Source: Amycolatopsis japonica (GTDB lineage: Bacteria > Actinomycetota > Actinomycetes > Mycobacteriales > Pseudonocardiaceae). Taken from it: a DNA stretch of 64,000 nt. Both the position numbers and the translations under genes were made by a program. The notes below the pieces were generated by a model. That model was not told the origin of the DNA. It did no database searches and worked only from the letters and a program-made list of their open reading frames with translations. Shown here one piece after another: positions 16,278 to 25,186 of the stretch. The stretch is from NCBI RefSeq assembly GCF_000732925.1, contig NZ_CP008953.1, positions 248,001-312,000 on the forward strand, given 5' to 3'. The first letter of the stretch is position 1. Every line of letters starts with the position of its first letter.

Positions 16278-17272
16278 CCCGGCTGCTGCTTCGAGCCGAC
16301 GCCTCGCCGTCGATCGGCGCGGGCCATGTCTCGCGCATGGTCGCCTATGCCGAGCGTGCCGTCGCGCGCGGCTGGGGGGTCGTGTTCGCGGGCCGGGTGG
16401 ACAACGCCGAATGGCTGGCCGCGCGGTTCGCCGAGCTGTCCGTTCCGGTGGTGCCGACCGCGCCCTTCGAGGGCTTCGACGCGGTGGTCGTCGATCACTA
16501 CGGTCTCGGCGAACTGCGTGAGGAGGTCAACGCCGCGGGCGCGCTGCTGGTGTCCATCGAGGACGACGTGTTCGGCAGGCGTGCGGCGGATCTCGTGGTC
16601 GACTGTGGGTTCGCTCCCGCGCCGCGGCCCGACGACTGCTCCGGCGAGTTGCTCAGGGGCGTCGCCTACTCGCCGATGCGGGACGTCGTCCGCCATGCGC
16701 GGGAGAAGCGTCATATCCGCGAGCAGACCGAGCGGCCGCACGTGACCGTGGTGCTCGGCGGAGGGACGGAATGGGCCGGAACGGTCAGCGCGCTCCTGCA
16801 CGCCTTACGCGACACGGGACTGCCGTTCGTCGCCGACGTACTCGTACGTGGCGAACCCGTGGTGCCGGAGGCCTTGCCCGGCCAGGAATTCCGTGTCGCA
16901 CCGCCCGGACCGGGGTTGCTGGATCTGCTGGTGGAGACGGATGTGGCGGTGAGCGCGGCCGGGGTCACGCTGCTGGAGCTGTGTTGTCTCGGCGTGCCGA
17001 CCGGCGTCGTGAAGCTGGTCGGCAACCAGGAAGCCGGCTACCGGGGCGCGTTGGATCTCGGGTTGGCGGCGGGCCTCGGGAGTGCCACGGCATTGGACGA
17101 CGATGTCGTCGAGACACTGCGGACCTTGCTGTTGGATAGGGAGGCTCGCCGTCGGTTCTCGGAGACGGCGGCGTCCGTCGTGGACGGCCACGGCGTCGAC
17201 CGCGTGCTGGACCGAATCGAGCGTTCCCTGCCGCCGGGGGAGAAAGCGCCGACCAGCGTCGACCAGCACTGA
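16274..17272 (+). CDS. pseG: PseG UDP-sugar hydrolase
   Basis: A 332-residue GT-B-fold hydrolase that removes UDP from UDP-2,4-diacetamido-2,4,6-trideoxy-beta-L-altrose before PseI acts. The N-terminal RADASPSIGAGHVSRM includes the conserved His (H18) at the position of the catalytic His in PseG. The C-terminal nucleotide-binding half has VVLGGGTEW and VSAAGVTLLELCCLGVP. The presence of PseG rather than a NeuC/LegG epimerase argues for pseudaminic over legionaminic acid. It uses a GTG start overlapping pseF. Confidence 0.92.
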   Translation: MTRLLLRADASPSIGAGHVSRMVAYAERAVARGWGVVFAGRVDNAEWLAARFAELSVPVVPTAPFEGFDAVVVDHYGLGELREEVNAAGALLVSIEDDVFGRRAADLVVDCGFAPAPRPDDCSGELLRGVAYSPMRDVVRHAREKRHIREQTERPHVTVVLGGGTEWAGTVSALLHALRDTGLPFVADVLVRGEPVVPEALPGQEFRVAPPGPGLLDLLVETDVAVSAAGVTLLELCCLGVPTGVVKLVGNQEAGYRGALDLGLAAGLGSATALDDDVVETLRTLLLDREARRRFSETAASVVDGHGVDRVLDRIERSLPPGEKAPTSVDQH

Positions 17273-17359
17273 GCGACACGATCCTGTTCCGCCGCGAGGA
17301 CGGGTTTGACCCTTCGGTCGAGGACCGCGGTTGTCCTCGATCCTCCCTACCGTCGCCCC

Positions 17360-18514
17360 ATGACCATCACGCCGTTCACGATCGACATCCCCCAGCGCGA
17401 CCTCGACGACCTCGCCGCCCGCCTGGCGAACACCCGCTGGCCGGACGAGATCGACGGCGTCGGCTGGGGCCTCGGGACGCCGCTCGGCTACCTCCAGGAG
17501 CTCGCCGAATACTGGCGGCTCCGCTACGACTGGCGCACCCACGAGGAGCGGCTCAACGGTTTCCCCGGGTTCCTGACGAACATCGACGGCGCGAACGTCC
17601 ATTTCCTGCACGCGCGGTCACCGGAGCCGGACGCGATCCCGCTGGTGCTCACGCACGGCTGGCCGGGGTCCATTGTGGAATTCCTCGACGTCATCGGGCC
17701 ACTCTCGGACCCGCGCGCGTACGGCGGAGATCCGGGGGACGCGTTCCACGTCGTCGTGCCGTCGCTGCCGGGGTTCGGTTTCTCGGGGCCGACGACCGAG
17801 GCGAACTGGGGTTCGGACCGGACCGCGGACGCCTGGGTCGAGCTGCTGTCGCGCCTCGGGTACGAGCGGTTCGGGCTGCACGGCGGAGACTGGGGCGCGA
17901 TCGTGTCGCGCGCGGTGGGCGTCCGGTGCCCGGAACGGGTGATCGGCGCGCATCTGACGATGTTGCCGCACGCGGTGCCCCGGAGCGAGGCCGATCTCGC
18001 GGGACTCACCGGCGAAGAACTCGCGCGGAGTGAGGCGGCGCTGGCGCGCGGGCGGGAGTTCCAGAGCGGCGAGCTGGGCTACGCGATGATCCAGGCGACC
18101 AAGCCGCAAACGCTTGCCTACGGGCTCACCGACTCGCCCGCCGGGCAGCTCGGCTGGCTGGTGGAGAAGTTCAAGTCCTATTCGGACTCGCGTGACGTCC
18201 CGGAGGACGCGATCGATCGCGACGATCTGCTCACCAGCGTGATGCTCTACTGGCTCACCGGCACGGCGAACTCGTCATCGCGGATCTACGCCACGCTGGG
18301 CCCGGCTTGGGGTACGCCACCGCCACAGTCCACAGTGCCCACTGGAGTGGCCGTGTTCCCGAAGGACACCGGCCTGCCGATCCGGCACCTCGCCGAGCGC
18401 ACCGACAACGTCGTGCACTGGTCCACTCCGGACCGAGGGGGTCACTTCCCCGGACTGGAGGTGCCGGATCTGCTCATCGACGACCTGCGGACGTTCTTCC
18501 GCCCGCTGCGCTGA
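17360..18514 (+). CDS. Epoxide hydrolase (alpha/beta hydrolase with EHN domain)
   Basis: A 384-residue microsomal-type epoxide hydrolase. The N-terminal EHN domain starts [19 protein letters not shown] and continues [16 protein letters not shown]. The oxyanion motif is THGWPGS at about residue 100, and the nucleophile elbow is LHGGDWGAI, with Asp as in this family, near 178. The catalytic His is in the C-terminal RGGHFPGLE. The substrate is unknown. It lies 87 bp after pseG and is not obviously part of that pathway. A family-1 palindrome follows its stop. Confidence 0.88.
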   Translation: MTITPFTIDIPQRDLDDLAARLANTRWPDEIDGVGWGLGTPLGYLQELAEYWRLRYDWRTHEERLNGFPGFLTNIDGANVHFLHARSPEPDAIPLVLTHGWPGSIVEFLDVIGPLSDPRAYGGDPGDAFHVVVPSLPGFGFSGPTTEANWGSDRTADAWVELLSRLGYERFGLHGGDWGAIVSRAVGVRCPERVIGAHLTMLPHAVPRSEADLAGLTGEELARSEAALARGREFQSGELGYAMIQATKPQTLAYGLTDSPAGQLGWLVEKFKSYSDSRDVPEDAIDRDDLLTSVMLYWLTGTANSSSRIYATLGPAWGTPPPQSTVPTGVAVFPKDTGLPIRHLAERTDNVVHWSTPDRGGHFPGLEVPDLLIDDLRTFFRPLR

Positions 18515-18527
18515 CTCCGGCTGCAAT

Positions 18528-18570
18528 GAAAGGTCCTTTCCTTGCAAAATTTGCGAGGAAAGGACCTTTC
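18528..18570. repeat. 43-bp palindrome, intergenic repeat family 1 (copy 2)
   Basis: 21-bp arms (18528-18548 and 18550-18570) pair with a single mismatch (A to G at 18555) around one central base. The arm begins GAAAGGTCCTTTCCTTGCAA, nearly identical to the element at 54689-54737 and close to that at 1174-1220. It lies between the convergent epoxide hydrolase and bpa stops, where a terminator is expected. Confidence 0.85.
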
Positions 18571-18580
18571 CTTGCGCGTG

Positions 18581-19180
18581 TCAGAGGTACTGGCCGGGCC
18601 CGTGCGACTCGCCGGCGGCACCGTGCCCACCCAAAGCGGCGCCGCCCGCGGACGGACCCGCCGGAAGCCCCCGCCGCATCTGTTCCAGCTGCACCCGCGC
18701 CGCCATCTGCTGCGCGAACAGCGCGGTCTGGATGCCGCTGAACAGCCCTTCCAGCCAGCCGACGAGCTGCGCCTGCGCGATCCGCAGTTCGGCATCGGAC
18801 GGCGTCGAGTTCTCGGTGAACGGCCGCACGAGCCGCTCCAGCTCGTCCTGCAGCTCGGGCGCGAGCGCCTGCTCCAGCTCACGGATCGAGGTCTGGTGGA
18901 TCTCGCGCACGCGGGTGCGGCTGGCGTCGTCCAGCGGCGCGGCGCGGACCTCCTCGAGCAGCTGTTTGATCATCGTGCCGATGCGCATCACCTTGGCGGG
19001 CTCTTCGACGAGGTCGCCGAGCGATTCCTCGTGCGCCTCCTCGCCGGAGTCGGAGCCGGGGGCGGCGATGCGTGCGGTGCCGACCGGCGTGCCGTCGGGA
19101 CCGACGACCACCACATGGTGTTGGGAGTCTCCGCCGCCGTCACCGGGGGTGGTCGATTCGCGGGAAACTGGGTCGGTCAT
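18581..19180 (-). CDS. bpa: Bacterial proteasome activator Bpa/PafE
   Basis: A 199-residue ATP-independent activator of the 20S proteasome. The helical core is highly typical (VEEPAKVMRIGTMIKQLLEE, then QAQLVGWLEGLFSGIQTALF), with a disordered acidic N-terminus and a Gly-rich C-terminal linker. The last four residues are GQYL, the motif that docks in the pockets of the proteasome alpha ring. Starts at 19180 and 19189 are both possible. The neighbours (a cysteine-desulfurase-like protein, a quinone oxidoreductase and the galactan exporter) match the Rv3777-Rv3783 neighbourhood around M. tuberculosis Rv3780. Confidence 0.95.
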   Translation of the reverse strand: MTDPVSRESTTPGDGGGDSQHHVVVVGPDGTPVGTARIAAPGSDSGEEAHEESLGDLVEEPAKVMRIGTMIKQLLEEVRAAPLDDASRTRVREIHQTSIRELEQALAPELQDELERLVRPFTENSTPSDAELRIAQAQLVGWLEGLFSGIQTALFAQQMAARVQLEQMRRGLPAGPSAGGAALGGHGAAGESHGPGQYL

Positions 19181-19324
19181 GTGCTCCATCCTGGCCTACG
19201 TCGGGCACGAAGCGCAGTGTGGTTTTTCGGCGCCGTCTCCGAGCGTAGCGGGAATCGTCGCGCCCCGTGGTCGGGCAGCCAACCCCGGGTAAAGCGCCAA
19301 ACCGCACGTCCGTACGGTGTCCAC

Positions 19325-20524
19325 ATGGCGTTCGACGTCGCTCGTATCCGTGGGTTGTTTCCCGCGCTGGGTGACGGCTGGATTCACTTCGACGGCGCCG
19401 CCGGAATGCTCGTACCTGAACAGGTCGCTTCGGCCGTATCCACGGCCATGCGCGCTCCGGTGTCCGGGCCGGGTGGAGCGTTTCCGGCCTCCCAGCGCGC
19501 GGAAAGCATTGTCACGGCCGCTCGCCGGGCGGTCGCCGACCTGGTCGGCGCCGACCCGGCCGGAGTCGTGCTCGGACCCAACGCGCCCGATCTCATCCGC
19601 CGTCTCGTCGACGCGATGGCCGATCGCTGGACGATCGGCGACGAGGTCGTCGTCTCCCGGCTCGACGAAGAGGCCAACCTCGCGCCGTGGCGCCGCGCGG
19701 CGAAACGCGTCGGCGCGGTCGTGCGCTGGGGCGAGATCGACATCGAGACCTGCGAGCTGCCCGCCTGGCAGTACGAGAACCTCGTCTCCGCGCGCACCAA
19801 GGCCGTCGCGGTCACGCTGGCGTCCGGTTCGGTCGGCACCCGGCCCGACGTCCCGACGGTGATCGAGTTCGCCAAACGCGTCGGCGCGCTGGTCGTCGTC
19901 GACGCGACGTACGCGGCGCCGTTCGTGCCGCTGGACCTCAACGCGCTCGGCGCCGACGTGATGGTGGTTTCGGCGCAGGCCTGGGGCGGGCCGTCGGTGG
20001 GGGCGCTGGTCTTCCGCGACCCCGAACTGCTCGAACGCCTGCCGTCGGTCTCGCTCGACCCGGCCGCGCGCGGTCCGGCCCGGATGGAACTGGGGCCGCA
20101 CGCGTACCCGTTGCTGGCCGGACTGATCGCGTCGATCGACTACCTGGCCGGTCTGGACGACGCCGCGCTGGGCTCCCGGCGCGAGAAACTGGTGACGTCG
20201 CTGGGCTCCGCGAAGTCGTACCACGCGGGACTTCTGGCGCAACTGTCCACAGAGCTGCGTTCGCTGCGGCACGTCATGGTCATCGGCGACGCCATGCGCA
20301 GGATCCCTGCGCTCGCGTTCGCCGTCGCGGGCAAGAAAGCGCCCGAGGTCGCCGAATACCTGGCGTCCCAGGGGCTCTGCGCCTTCGCCGACGACGGTAC
20401 GAGCGGTGTCTTCGGCTCCCTCGGCGCCGCCGAAGTCGGCGGCGCCGTCCGCATCGGACTCGCGCATTACTCGAACGTCTTCGAGGTCAATCAGCTCGTC
20501 CGAGTGCTGGAAGAGATCCGCTAG
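19325..20524 (+). CDS. Cysteine desulfurase-like protein lacking the PLP lysine
   Basis: A 399-residue class-V aminotransferase fold, collinear with cysteine desulfurase-like Rv3778c. N-terminal GWIHFDGAAGMLVPEQV and the PLP-ring Asp (LVVVDATYAAPF, D193) are present. The Schiff-base motif normally reading S-x-H-K-x-x-G-P is SAQAWGGPSVG here, so His-Lys is replaced by Gln-Ala at 218-219. A catalytic Cys loop is not evident. It may be a non-catalytic homologue, or it may use another residue. Its stop overlaps that of the quinone oxidoreductase by 4 bp. Confidence 0.82.
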   Translation: MAFDVARIRGLFPALGDGWIHFDGAAGMLVPEQVASAVSTAMRAPVSGPGGAFPASQRAESIVTAARRAVADLVGADPAGVVLGPNAPDLIRRLVDAMADRWTIGDEVVVSRLDEEANLAPWRRAAKRVGAVVRWGEIDIETCELPAWQYENLVSARTKAVAVTLASGSVGTRPDVPTVIEFAKRVGALVVVDATYAAPFVPLDLNALGADVMVVSAQAWGGPSVGALVFRDPELLERLPSVSLDPAARGPARMELGPHAYPLLAGLIASIDYLAGLDDAALGSRREKLVTSLGSAKSYHAGLLAQLSTELRSLRHVMVIGDAMRRIPALAFAVAGKKAPEVAEYLASQGLCAFADDGTSGVFGSLGAAEVGGAVRIGLAHYSNVFEVNQLVRVLEEIR

Positions 20525-21498
20525 GACTTCGCGGCGAGGAGAACCTTGCCGAAAACCGTGCCTTCTTCGAGCGCGCGGTGCGCGGACGCGGCTTCGGCCA
20601 TCGGGACGACCTGACCGACGATCGGCTTCACCGAACCCTGCTCCACCAACGGCCACAGCCGCTCGCGGACGTCGGCGACGATCGCCGCCTTCTGCGCCAG
20701 CGGCCGCGAACGCAGGCCCGCCCCGAACACGCTCGCCCGTTTGCCCATCAGCTTGCCGATGTTCAGCTCGCCCTTGACGCCGCCCTGCATGCCGATGATC
20801 ACCAGCCTGCCGTCCATGGCCAGCGCGTCGATGTTGCGGCCGAGGTACTTGGCGCCCATGTTGTCGAGGATGACGTTCGCGCCGCCGGTTTCGGCGCGCA
20901 GCACCTCGACGAAGTCCTGCTCCTTGTAGTTGATCGCGATGTCGGCGCCGAGCTGGCGGCAGCTCTCCAGCCGCTCATCCGAACCCGCGGTCACCGCGAC
21001 CGTCGCGCCGAGCGCCTTGGCGACCTGGATCGCGTGCGTGCCGATCCCGCCCGCGCCGCCGTGGACGAGCAGGACGTCACCCTCGGACAAGCCGCCGTGC
21101 ATCACCACATTCGCCCAAACCGTGCACGCGACTTCGGGCAGTCCGGCGGCCGCGAGCAATTCGACTTCGGCGGGAAGAGGAAGCAGTTGTCCGGCCGGGA
21201 CGGCGACCTTTTCCCCGTAGCCACCACCGGCGAGCAAAGCACAAACTTCGTCGCCGATTCGCCATCCTTCGACGCCCTCGCCGATTTCGGCGATCGTGCC
21301 CGAACATTCGAGCCCGAGGATTTCGCTGGCACCCGGCGGAGGCGGATAGTTTCCCTGCCGTTGCAGCAGGTCAGCGCGGTTGACGGCGCTCGCGGCGACT
21401 TCGATGACGACTTCGCCTTCACCCGCCACGGGATCAGGGACCTCGGTCCATTCGAGAACATCGGGATCGCCGGGCTCACGGATGGTGATCGCGTACAT
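20521..21498 (-). CDS. NAD(P)H quinone oxidoreductase (zeta-crystallin/MDR family)
   Basis: A 325-residue, zinc-free medium-chain dehydrogenase/reductase. It has the GroES-like N-terminal domain (ASAVNRADLLQRQGNYPPPP) and the NADPH motif LLVHGGAGGIGTHAIQVAK at about residue 145-165. This is the PIG3-type quinone oxidoreductase, equivalent to Rv3777. The ATG at 21498 (MYAITIREPG) is chosen; the frame extends upstream without homology. It probably reduces quinones or alkenals; no specific substrate is evident. Confidence 0.9.
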   Translation of the reverse strand: MYAITIREPGDPDVLEWTEVPDPVAGEGEVVIEVAASAVNRADLLQRQGNYPPPPGASEILGLECSGTIAEIGEGVEGWRIGDEVCALLAGGGYGEKVAVPAGQLLPLPAEVELLAAAGLPEVACTVWANVVMHGGLSEGDVLLVHGGAGGIGTHAIQVAKALGATVAVTAGSDERLESCRQLGADIAINYKEQDFVEVLRAETGGANVILDNMGAKYLGRNIDALAMDGRLVIIGMQGGVKGELNIGKLMGKRASVFGAGLRSRPLAQKAAIVADVRERLWPLVEQGSVKPIVGQVVPMAEAASAHRALEEGTVFGKVLLAAKS

Positions 21499-21578
21499 AC
21501 AAACGACCCTATCCCGGTGTCGTAAAGTCCGCCGAACGTCGGTTGACCTGTGGCGCAAACCACACAAAGGTGACGCTC

Positions 21579-23120
21579 ATGTCATATTCGCGAAGAAGCA
21601 TTGTTCCCTCGATCGTGGTGATGGCCACCGCCGCGCTCACGGTCGGAATGGCTCCCGCTGCGACGGCCACGACCGGAATCGACGGTCCCGCGCTGGCCAA
21701 GCAGCTCGTCAAGAAGGTCGACGTGAACAACGTCAACCGGCACCTGATCGCGCTGCAGCGGATCTCGGACGCGAACGGTGGCCGCCGCGCCGCCAGCACC
21801 GAAGGGCACAAGAAGTCCGCGGAGTACGTCGCCACGAAGCTGGAGCAGGCGGGCTTCACGGTGACGCGGCAGGAGTTCCCCTTCACCTACGCGGAAACCC
21901 TCGCGGAGAAGCTGACGGTCGCGGGCGCCGACGTCCCGATCATCATCATGTCCTACAGCCCGTCGACGCCCGCCGGCGGAATCACCGCCCCGCTCGCGGT
22001 GGTCCCGGTCGACGACACCAGTGGCTGCGAAGCGACCGACTACGCCGGCGGCGTCACCGGCAAGATCGCGCTGATCCAGCGCGGTGGCTGCTCCTTCGCG
22101 CAGAAGCAGGCGACGGCCGCGGCGGCGGGCGCCGTCGGCGCGATCGTCTACAACAACGTCCCGGGCCCGGTCAACGGCACCCTGGGCGACCCGGCCGCGG
22201 GCAAGATCCCGACCGGCGGCATCACCCAGGCCGACGGCCAGGCGCTCGCCGGCAAGGCCGGTGCCTCGGTCACCCTCGACCTGCGTGCCTTCCAGGAGGC
22301 GCGGACCAGCTACAACGTCCTCGCCGAGACCAAGACCGGTCGCAAGGACAACGTCGTGATGCTCGGCGCCCACCTCGACAGCGTCACCGAGGGCCCCGGC
22401 ATCAACGACAACGGCACCGGCTCCGCCGCGCTGCTGGAGACCGCGCTGCAGTTGGGCAGCAAGCCCAAGGCCAACAACGCCGTCCGCTTCGGCTGGTGGA
22501 GCGCCGAGGAGTTCGGCCTCGTCGGCTCGACCTACTACGTCAACTCGCTGAGCTTCGAGCAGCAGCTCGACATCGCGCTCTACTACAACTACGACATGAT
22601 CGGCTCGCCGAACGCGGCGTACTTCGCCTACGACGGTGACAACTCCGACGGTGTCGGCGCGGGTGCGGGCCCGTACGGTTCCGCGCAGCTCGAGAAGACC
22701 CTCGTGGACTACCTCCAGCTCGGCAAGGGCGTCCCGGTCGAGGGCACGGACTTCACCGGTCGCTCCGACTATGGCCAGTTCATCGCGGTCGGCATCCCGG
22801 CCGGCGGCCTGTTCACCGGTGCCGAAGGCGTGAAGACCGCGGCGCAGGCGGCCAAGTGGGGCGGCAGTGCCGACGTTCCTTACGACAAGTGCTACCACCA
22901 GGCGTGCGACAACCTCGGCAACGTCGACCGCGTCGCGCTCGAACGCAACTCCGACGCCGTCGCGTGGGCGCTGGGCGTGTACGCGACCAGCACCGCGGAC
23001 ATCAACGGCGTGTCGGGCAGTTCGGCCGCGAAGGCGAAGGCCCTTCGCGCGACCGAGCGGTCTCAGCAGCGGAGCATGACGGCTTCCGTCCAGGCCGACG
23101 ACCACCACGTCGCCGCCTGA
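21579..23120 (+). CDS. Secreted M28 family zinc aminopeptidase with PA domain
   Basis: A 513-residue exported aminopeptidase. The Sec signal peptide covers residues 1 to ~31 (VVMATAALTVGMAPAATAT). A PA domain (about 130-240; GKIALIQRGGCSFAQK) is inserted before the di-zinc M28 domain. Zinc ligands and catalytic residues appear as GAHLDSV, GINDNGTGSAALLE, WWSAEEFGLVGS, YDMIGSP and CYHQACDN. It resembles Streptomyces griseus-type leucine aminopeptidase. AAAGGTGA precedes the ATG. It probably scavenges extracellular peptides. Confidence 0.93.
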   Translation: MSYSRRSIVPSIVVMATAALTVGMAPAATATTGIDGPALAKQLVKKVDVNNVNRHLIALQRISDANGGRRAASTEGHKKSAEYVATKLEQAGFTVTRQEFPFTYAETLAEKLTVAGADVPIIIMSYSPSTPAGGITAPLAVVPVDDTSGCEATDYAGGVTGKIALIQRGGCSFAQKQATAAAAGAVGAIVYNNVPGPVNGTLGDPAAGKIPTGGITQADGQALAGKAGASVTLDLRAFQEARTSYNVLAETKTGRKDNVVMLGAHLDSVTEGPGINDNGTGSAALLETALQLGSKPKANNAVRFGWWSAEEFGLVGSTYYVNSLSFEQQLDIALYYNYDMIGSPNAAYFAYDGDNSDGVGAGAGPYGSAQLEKTLVDYLQLGKGVPVEGTDFTGRSDYGQFIAVGIPAGGLFTGAEGVKTAAQAAKWGGSADVPYDKCYHQACDNLGNVDRVALERNSDAVAWALGVYATSTADINGVSGSSAAKAKALRATERSQQRSMTASVQADDHHVAA

Positions 23121-23145
23121 TCTCTCACGAGACGCGCCCCCTGCA

Positions 23146-23200
23146 GTACGTGAAGGCCCCCTTCCTTGCGCTAGACGCAGTGAAGGGGGCCTTCACGTAC
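23146..23200. repeat. Intergenic palindrome family 2 (copy 1)
   Basis: Perfect 19-bp arms (23146-23164 and 23182-23200; GTACGTGAAGGCCCCCTTC) surround a loop containing GCGCTAGACGC. The loop and arms closely match copies at 37703-37757 and 37818-37866. It lies between the convergent stops of the M28 peptidase and the zinc metallopeptidase, so a terminator role is plausible. Confidence 0.85.
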
Positions 23201-23226
23201 TTGGGGAAGGTGTGGAGGTCGAGTGC

Positions 23227-24144
23227 TCAGCCCAGGCTCTTGGCCGCGAAGGTGTCGCACCGTGCCGGCTCGCCGGTCTGGAAGCCGGTGGTGAACCACT
23301 TCTTCCGCTGCGCCGAGGTGCCGTGGCTGAACTTCGACTCGTCGACCCGGCCCCCGCCGAGCTTCGACTGGATGTAGTCGTCACCGATCCGCGAAGCGGT
23401 GTCCAGCGCCGAGTCGACGTCCTCCTGGCTGATCTCGCTGATCAGCGGCCGCCCGGTTTCGGTCGGCGTGGTCGTCGCGTGGTTCGCCCAGACACCGGCG
23501 TAGCAGTCGGCCTGCAGTTCGAGCCGCACCGAACCGGACGTCGGCCCGCTCCCGGTGCCCTTTTTGGACACTCCGGTGAGGTTCTGCACGTGGTGGCCGT
23601 ATTCGTGGGCCAGCACGTACGCCTCCGCGAACGGCCCGCCCTGTGCGCCGAACCTGGTGCGGAGTTCGTTGAAGAAGCCCAGATCGATGTAGACCTCGGA
23701 GTCGCCGGGGCAGTAGAACGGCCCGACGTCGGAAGTCGCGTTGCCGCAGGCCGTGTTCACGCCGCCGTTGAAGAAGTTCGTGACGGCCTTGCGGTAGGTC
23801 GACCCGGACCGCTGGAACTCCTGCCCCCAGTAGTCCTGGATCGAGTTGATGATGGCGACGATCGCGCAGTCGTGGTTCCGGTTCGCGTCCGCGCCGGTCT
23901 TGCACTCCTGGGACAGCGTGGTGTTGTCCACCTGCTGCCCGGAGCCCAGTCCACCGAGCCCGCTCGAGGACGGGTTCAGCCTCACACCGCCGAACTGGGA
24001 GATGAGGAAGTAGATGACCAGGCCGACCACACTGAGCCCGCCGCCGCCGAGTGCCACCCGGCCGCCGATCCCGCCGCCACCGCCACCGCCGCGCAGGTCC
24101 TCGACCTCGGAGGTGTCCAGGCCCGCGCCTTCGTCGAATCGCAC
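23227..24144 (-). CDS. Membrane-anchored neutral zinc metallopeptidase (YpfJ family)
   Basis: A 305-residue protein of the putative neutral zinc metallopeptidase family. A Gly-rich cytoplasmic N-terminus precedes one TM helix (LSVVGLVIYFLISQF, about 38-52) and an outside catalytic domain. The zincin motif is LAHEYGHHVQ at about residue 179, and LELQADCYAGVW is the downstream conserved segment with the third-ligand region. The GTG start at 24144 lacks a clear ribosome site. The biological substrate is unknown. Confidence 0.88.
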   Translation of the reverse strand: MRFDEGAGLDTSEVEDLRGGGGGGGIGGRVALGGGGLSVVGLVIYFLISQFGGVRLNPSSSGLGGLGSGQQVDNTTLSQECKTGADANRNHDCAIVAIINSIQDYWGQEFQRSGSTYRKAVTNFFNGGVNTACGNATSDVGPFYCPGDSEVYIDLGFFNELRTRFGAQGGPFAEAYVLAHEYGHHVQNLTGVSKKGTGSGPTSGSVRLELQADCYAGVWANHATTTPTETGRPLISEISQEDVDSALDTASRIGDDYIQSKLGGGRVDESKFSHGTSAQRKKWFTTGFQTGEPARCDTFAAKSLG

Positions 24145-24682
24145 GGGGGAAGCGTAGCCGGAAGACCCCGGATATGCCTGGGTGCGGCCGCGTGGAGCGG
24201 CCGCACCCAGGGCTACCGAGGTTGTCTTGTTCTGATCGCCGGTCGGCCGCGATCACCGGGCCGGCGTCCTGGCACTGCCGAGGCGGTCGAAGAGGCCGCT
24301 AACCCGAAACAGGCCGGAGTGACGCCGAATGCGCCAGAATTGTCGAGCGCATCCGAGATGCCCGCGCTCGTCGCTGTTCACAGTCGCGACCGACCCGGTC
24401 CTTTCCGTTCCGGTCGCGGGGACACAGCAGGCGGTCAACCGCGAGAATCACCCGCCATACCACCACCTGACCCTTCCCGGCTGGGAGCAGGTCCGGCGAC
24501 CCTTCCACGGGTTCGCCCGGTACTTGCCCGACCATCCGCTGACAAGCAGAATGCGCCTTTTCGCGCCGAGTCTCAACCTTTTCGTAACCCTCCTTCGGGC
24601 GAATGTTCCGCCGGATTTTTCAGGGGCCGAAAAGTGACCGGTGGGTATGCGCCTTGTGCGATCAACGCTCTACTCTGCGTGG
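24145..24682. other. 538-bp intergenic stretch with one perfect hairpin
   Basis: No convincing coding region is visible; an open frame at 24329-24637 lacks protein-like composition. The notable structure is a perfect 15-bp inverted repeat at 24177-24191 and 24197-24211 (CCTGGGTGCGGCCGC, loop GTGGA), with no T tract. The stretch must also hold the divergent promoters of the metallopeptidase (minus) and the marR gene (plus). Base composition is somewhat more AT-rich around 24530-24640. Confidence 0.6.
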
Positions 24683-25186
24683 ATGGCGGTGGAGCAGAAG
24701 GAAGTGCGCTGGCTTTCCGAGTCCGAGATGGTCGCCTGGCGCTCGTACATCGTCGCCACCATGCGGCTGCGACAGCGCCTCCATCGCGAGCTCTCCGAGC
24801 GCCACGACGTCACCCTCGCCGACTACGAGGTCTTGGTCTGCCTTTCGCTCCAGCCCGACCGGCGGATGCGGATGACGGAGCTGGCGAGCATGCTCGGCTC
24901 GACCAAGAGCAGGCTTTCGCACCAGATGGTCCGGCTGGAGGCGGACGGTCTCATCCGCCGCACCCGCGATCCGGCGGACAAACGCGGCGTCGTCGCCGAG
25001 ATGACCGGGAGCGGCGCGGAACTGCTGGAAGGCGCGGCGCCGACGCATGTCGAGGGCGTCCGTGAGCATCTGATCGACCTGCTGAGCCCCGAGGAGCAAC
25101 GGGTGCTGGGACAGGCTTTCGGACGCGTGCTGGAGCACCTGTCGGAGATCGACGGCCTGCCGCGGCTGCCGCCGATCACTTCCTGA
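24683..25186 (+). CDS. MarR family transcriptional regulator
   Basis: A 167-residue winged-helix repressor-type protein. The DNA-binding region at about 55-105 reads MTELASMLGSTKSRLSHQM then VRLEADGLIRRTRDPADKRG, a typical MarR wing with the DxRG motif. Flanking helices form the dimer interface. The ATG at 24683 gives the normal family length. It is convergent with the sigma gene, overlapping it by 11 bp at the tail. The target is unknown. Confidence 0.92.
   Translation: MAVEQKEVRWLSESEMVAWRSYIVATMRLRQRLHRELSERHDVTLADYEVLVCLSLQPDRRMRMTELASMLGSTKSRLSHQMVRLEADGLIRRTRDPADKRGVVAEMTGSGAELLEGAAPTHVEGVREHLIDLLSPEEQRVLGQAFGRVLEHLSEIDGLPRLPPITS

Noticed and set aside
10698..17272. Legionaminic or sialic acid pathway instead of pseudaminic acid
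   Set aside because: PseB-type inverting dehydratase and PseG hydrolase are present, and no NeuC/LegG epimerase is seen, which favours pseudaminic acid.
18527..18741. Small peptides starting MKGPFLAKFARKGPF read from the family-1 palindromes
   Set aside because: The similarity at 18.5 and 54.7 kb comes from the palindromic DNA itself; downstream sequence is unrelated and lacks coding character.
24329..24637. 102-codon plus-strand frame upstream of marR
   Set aside because: No ribosome site, no recognisable motif and erratic composition; left as non-coding.
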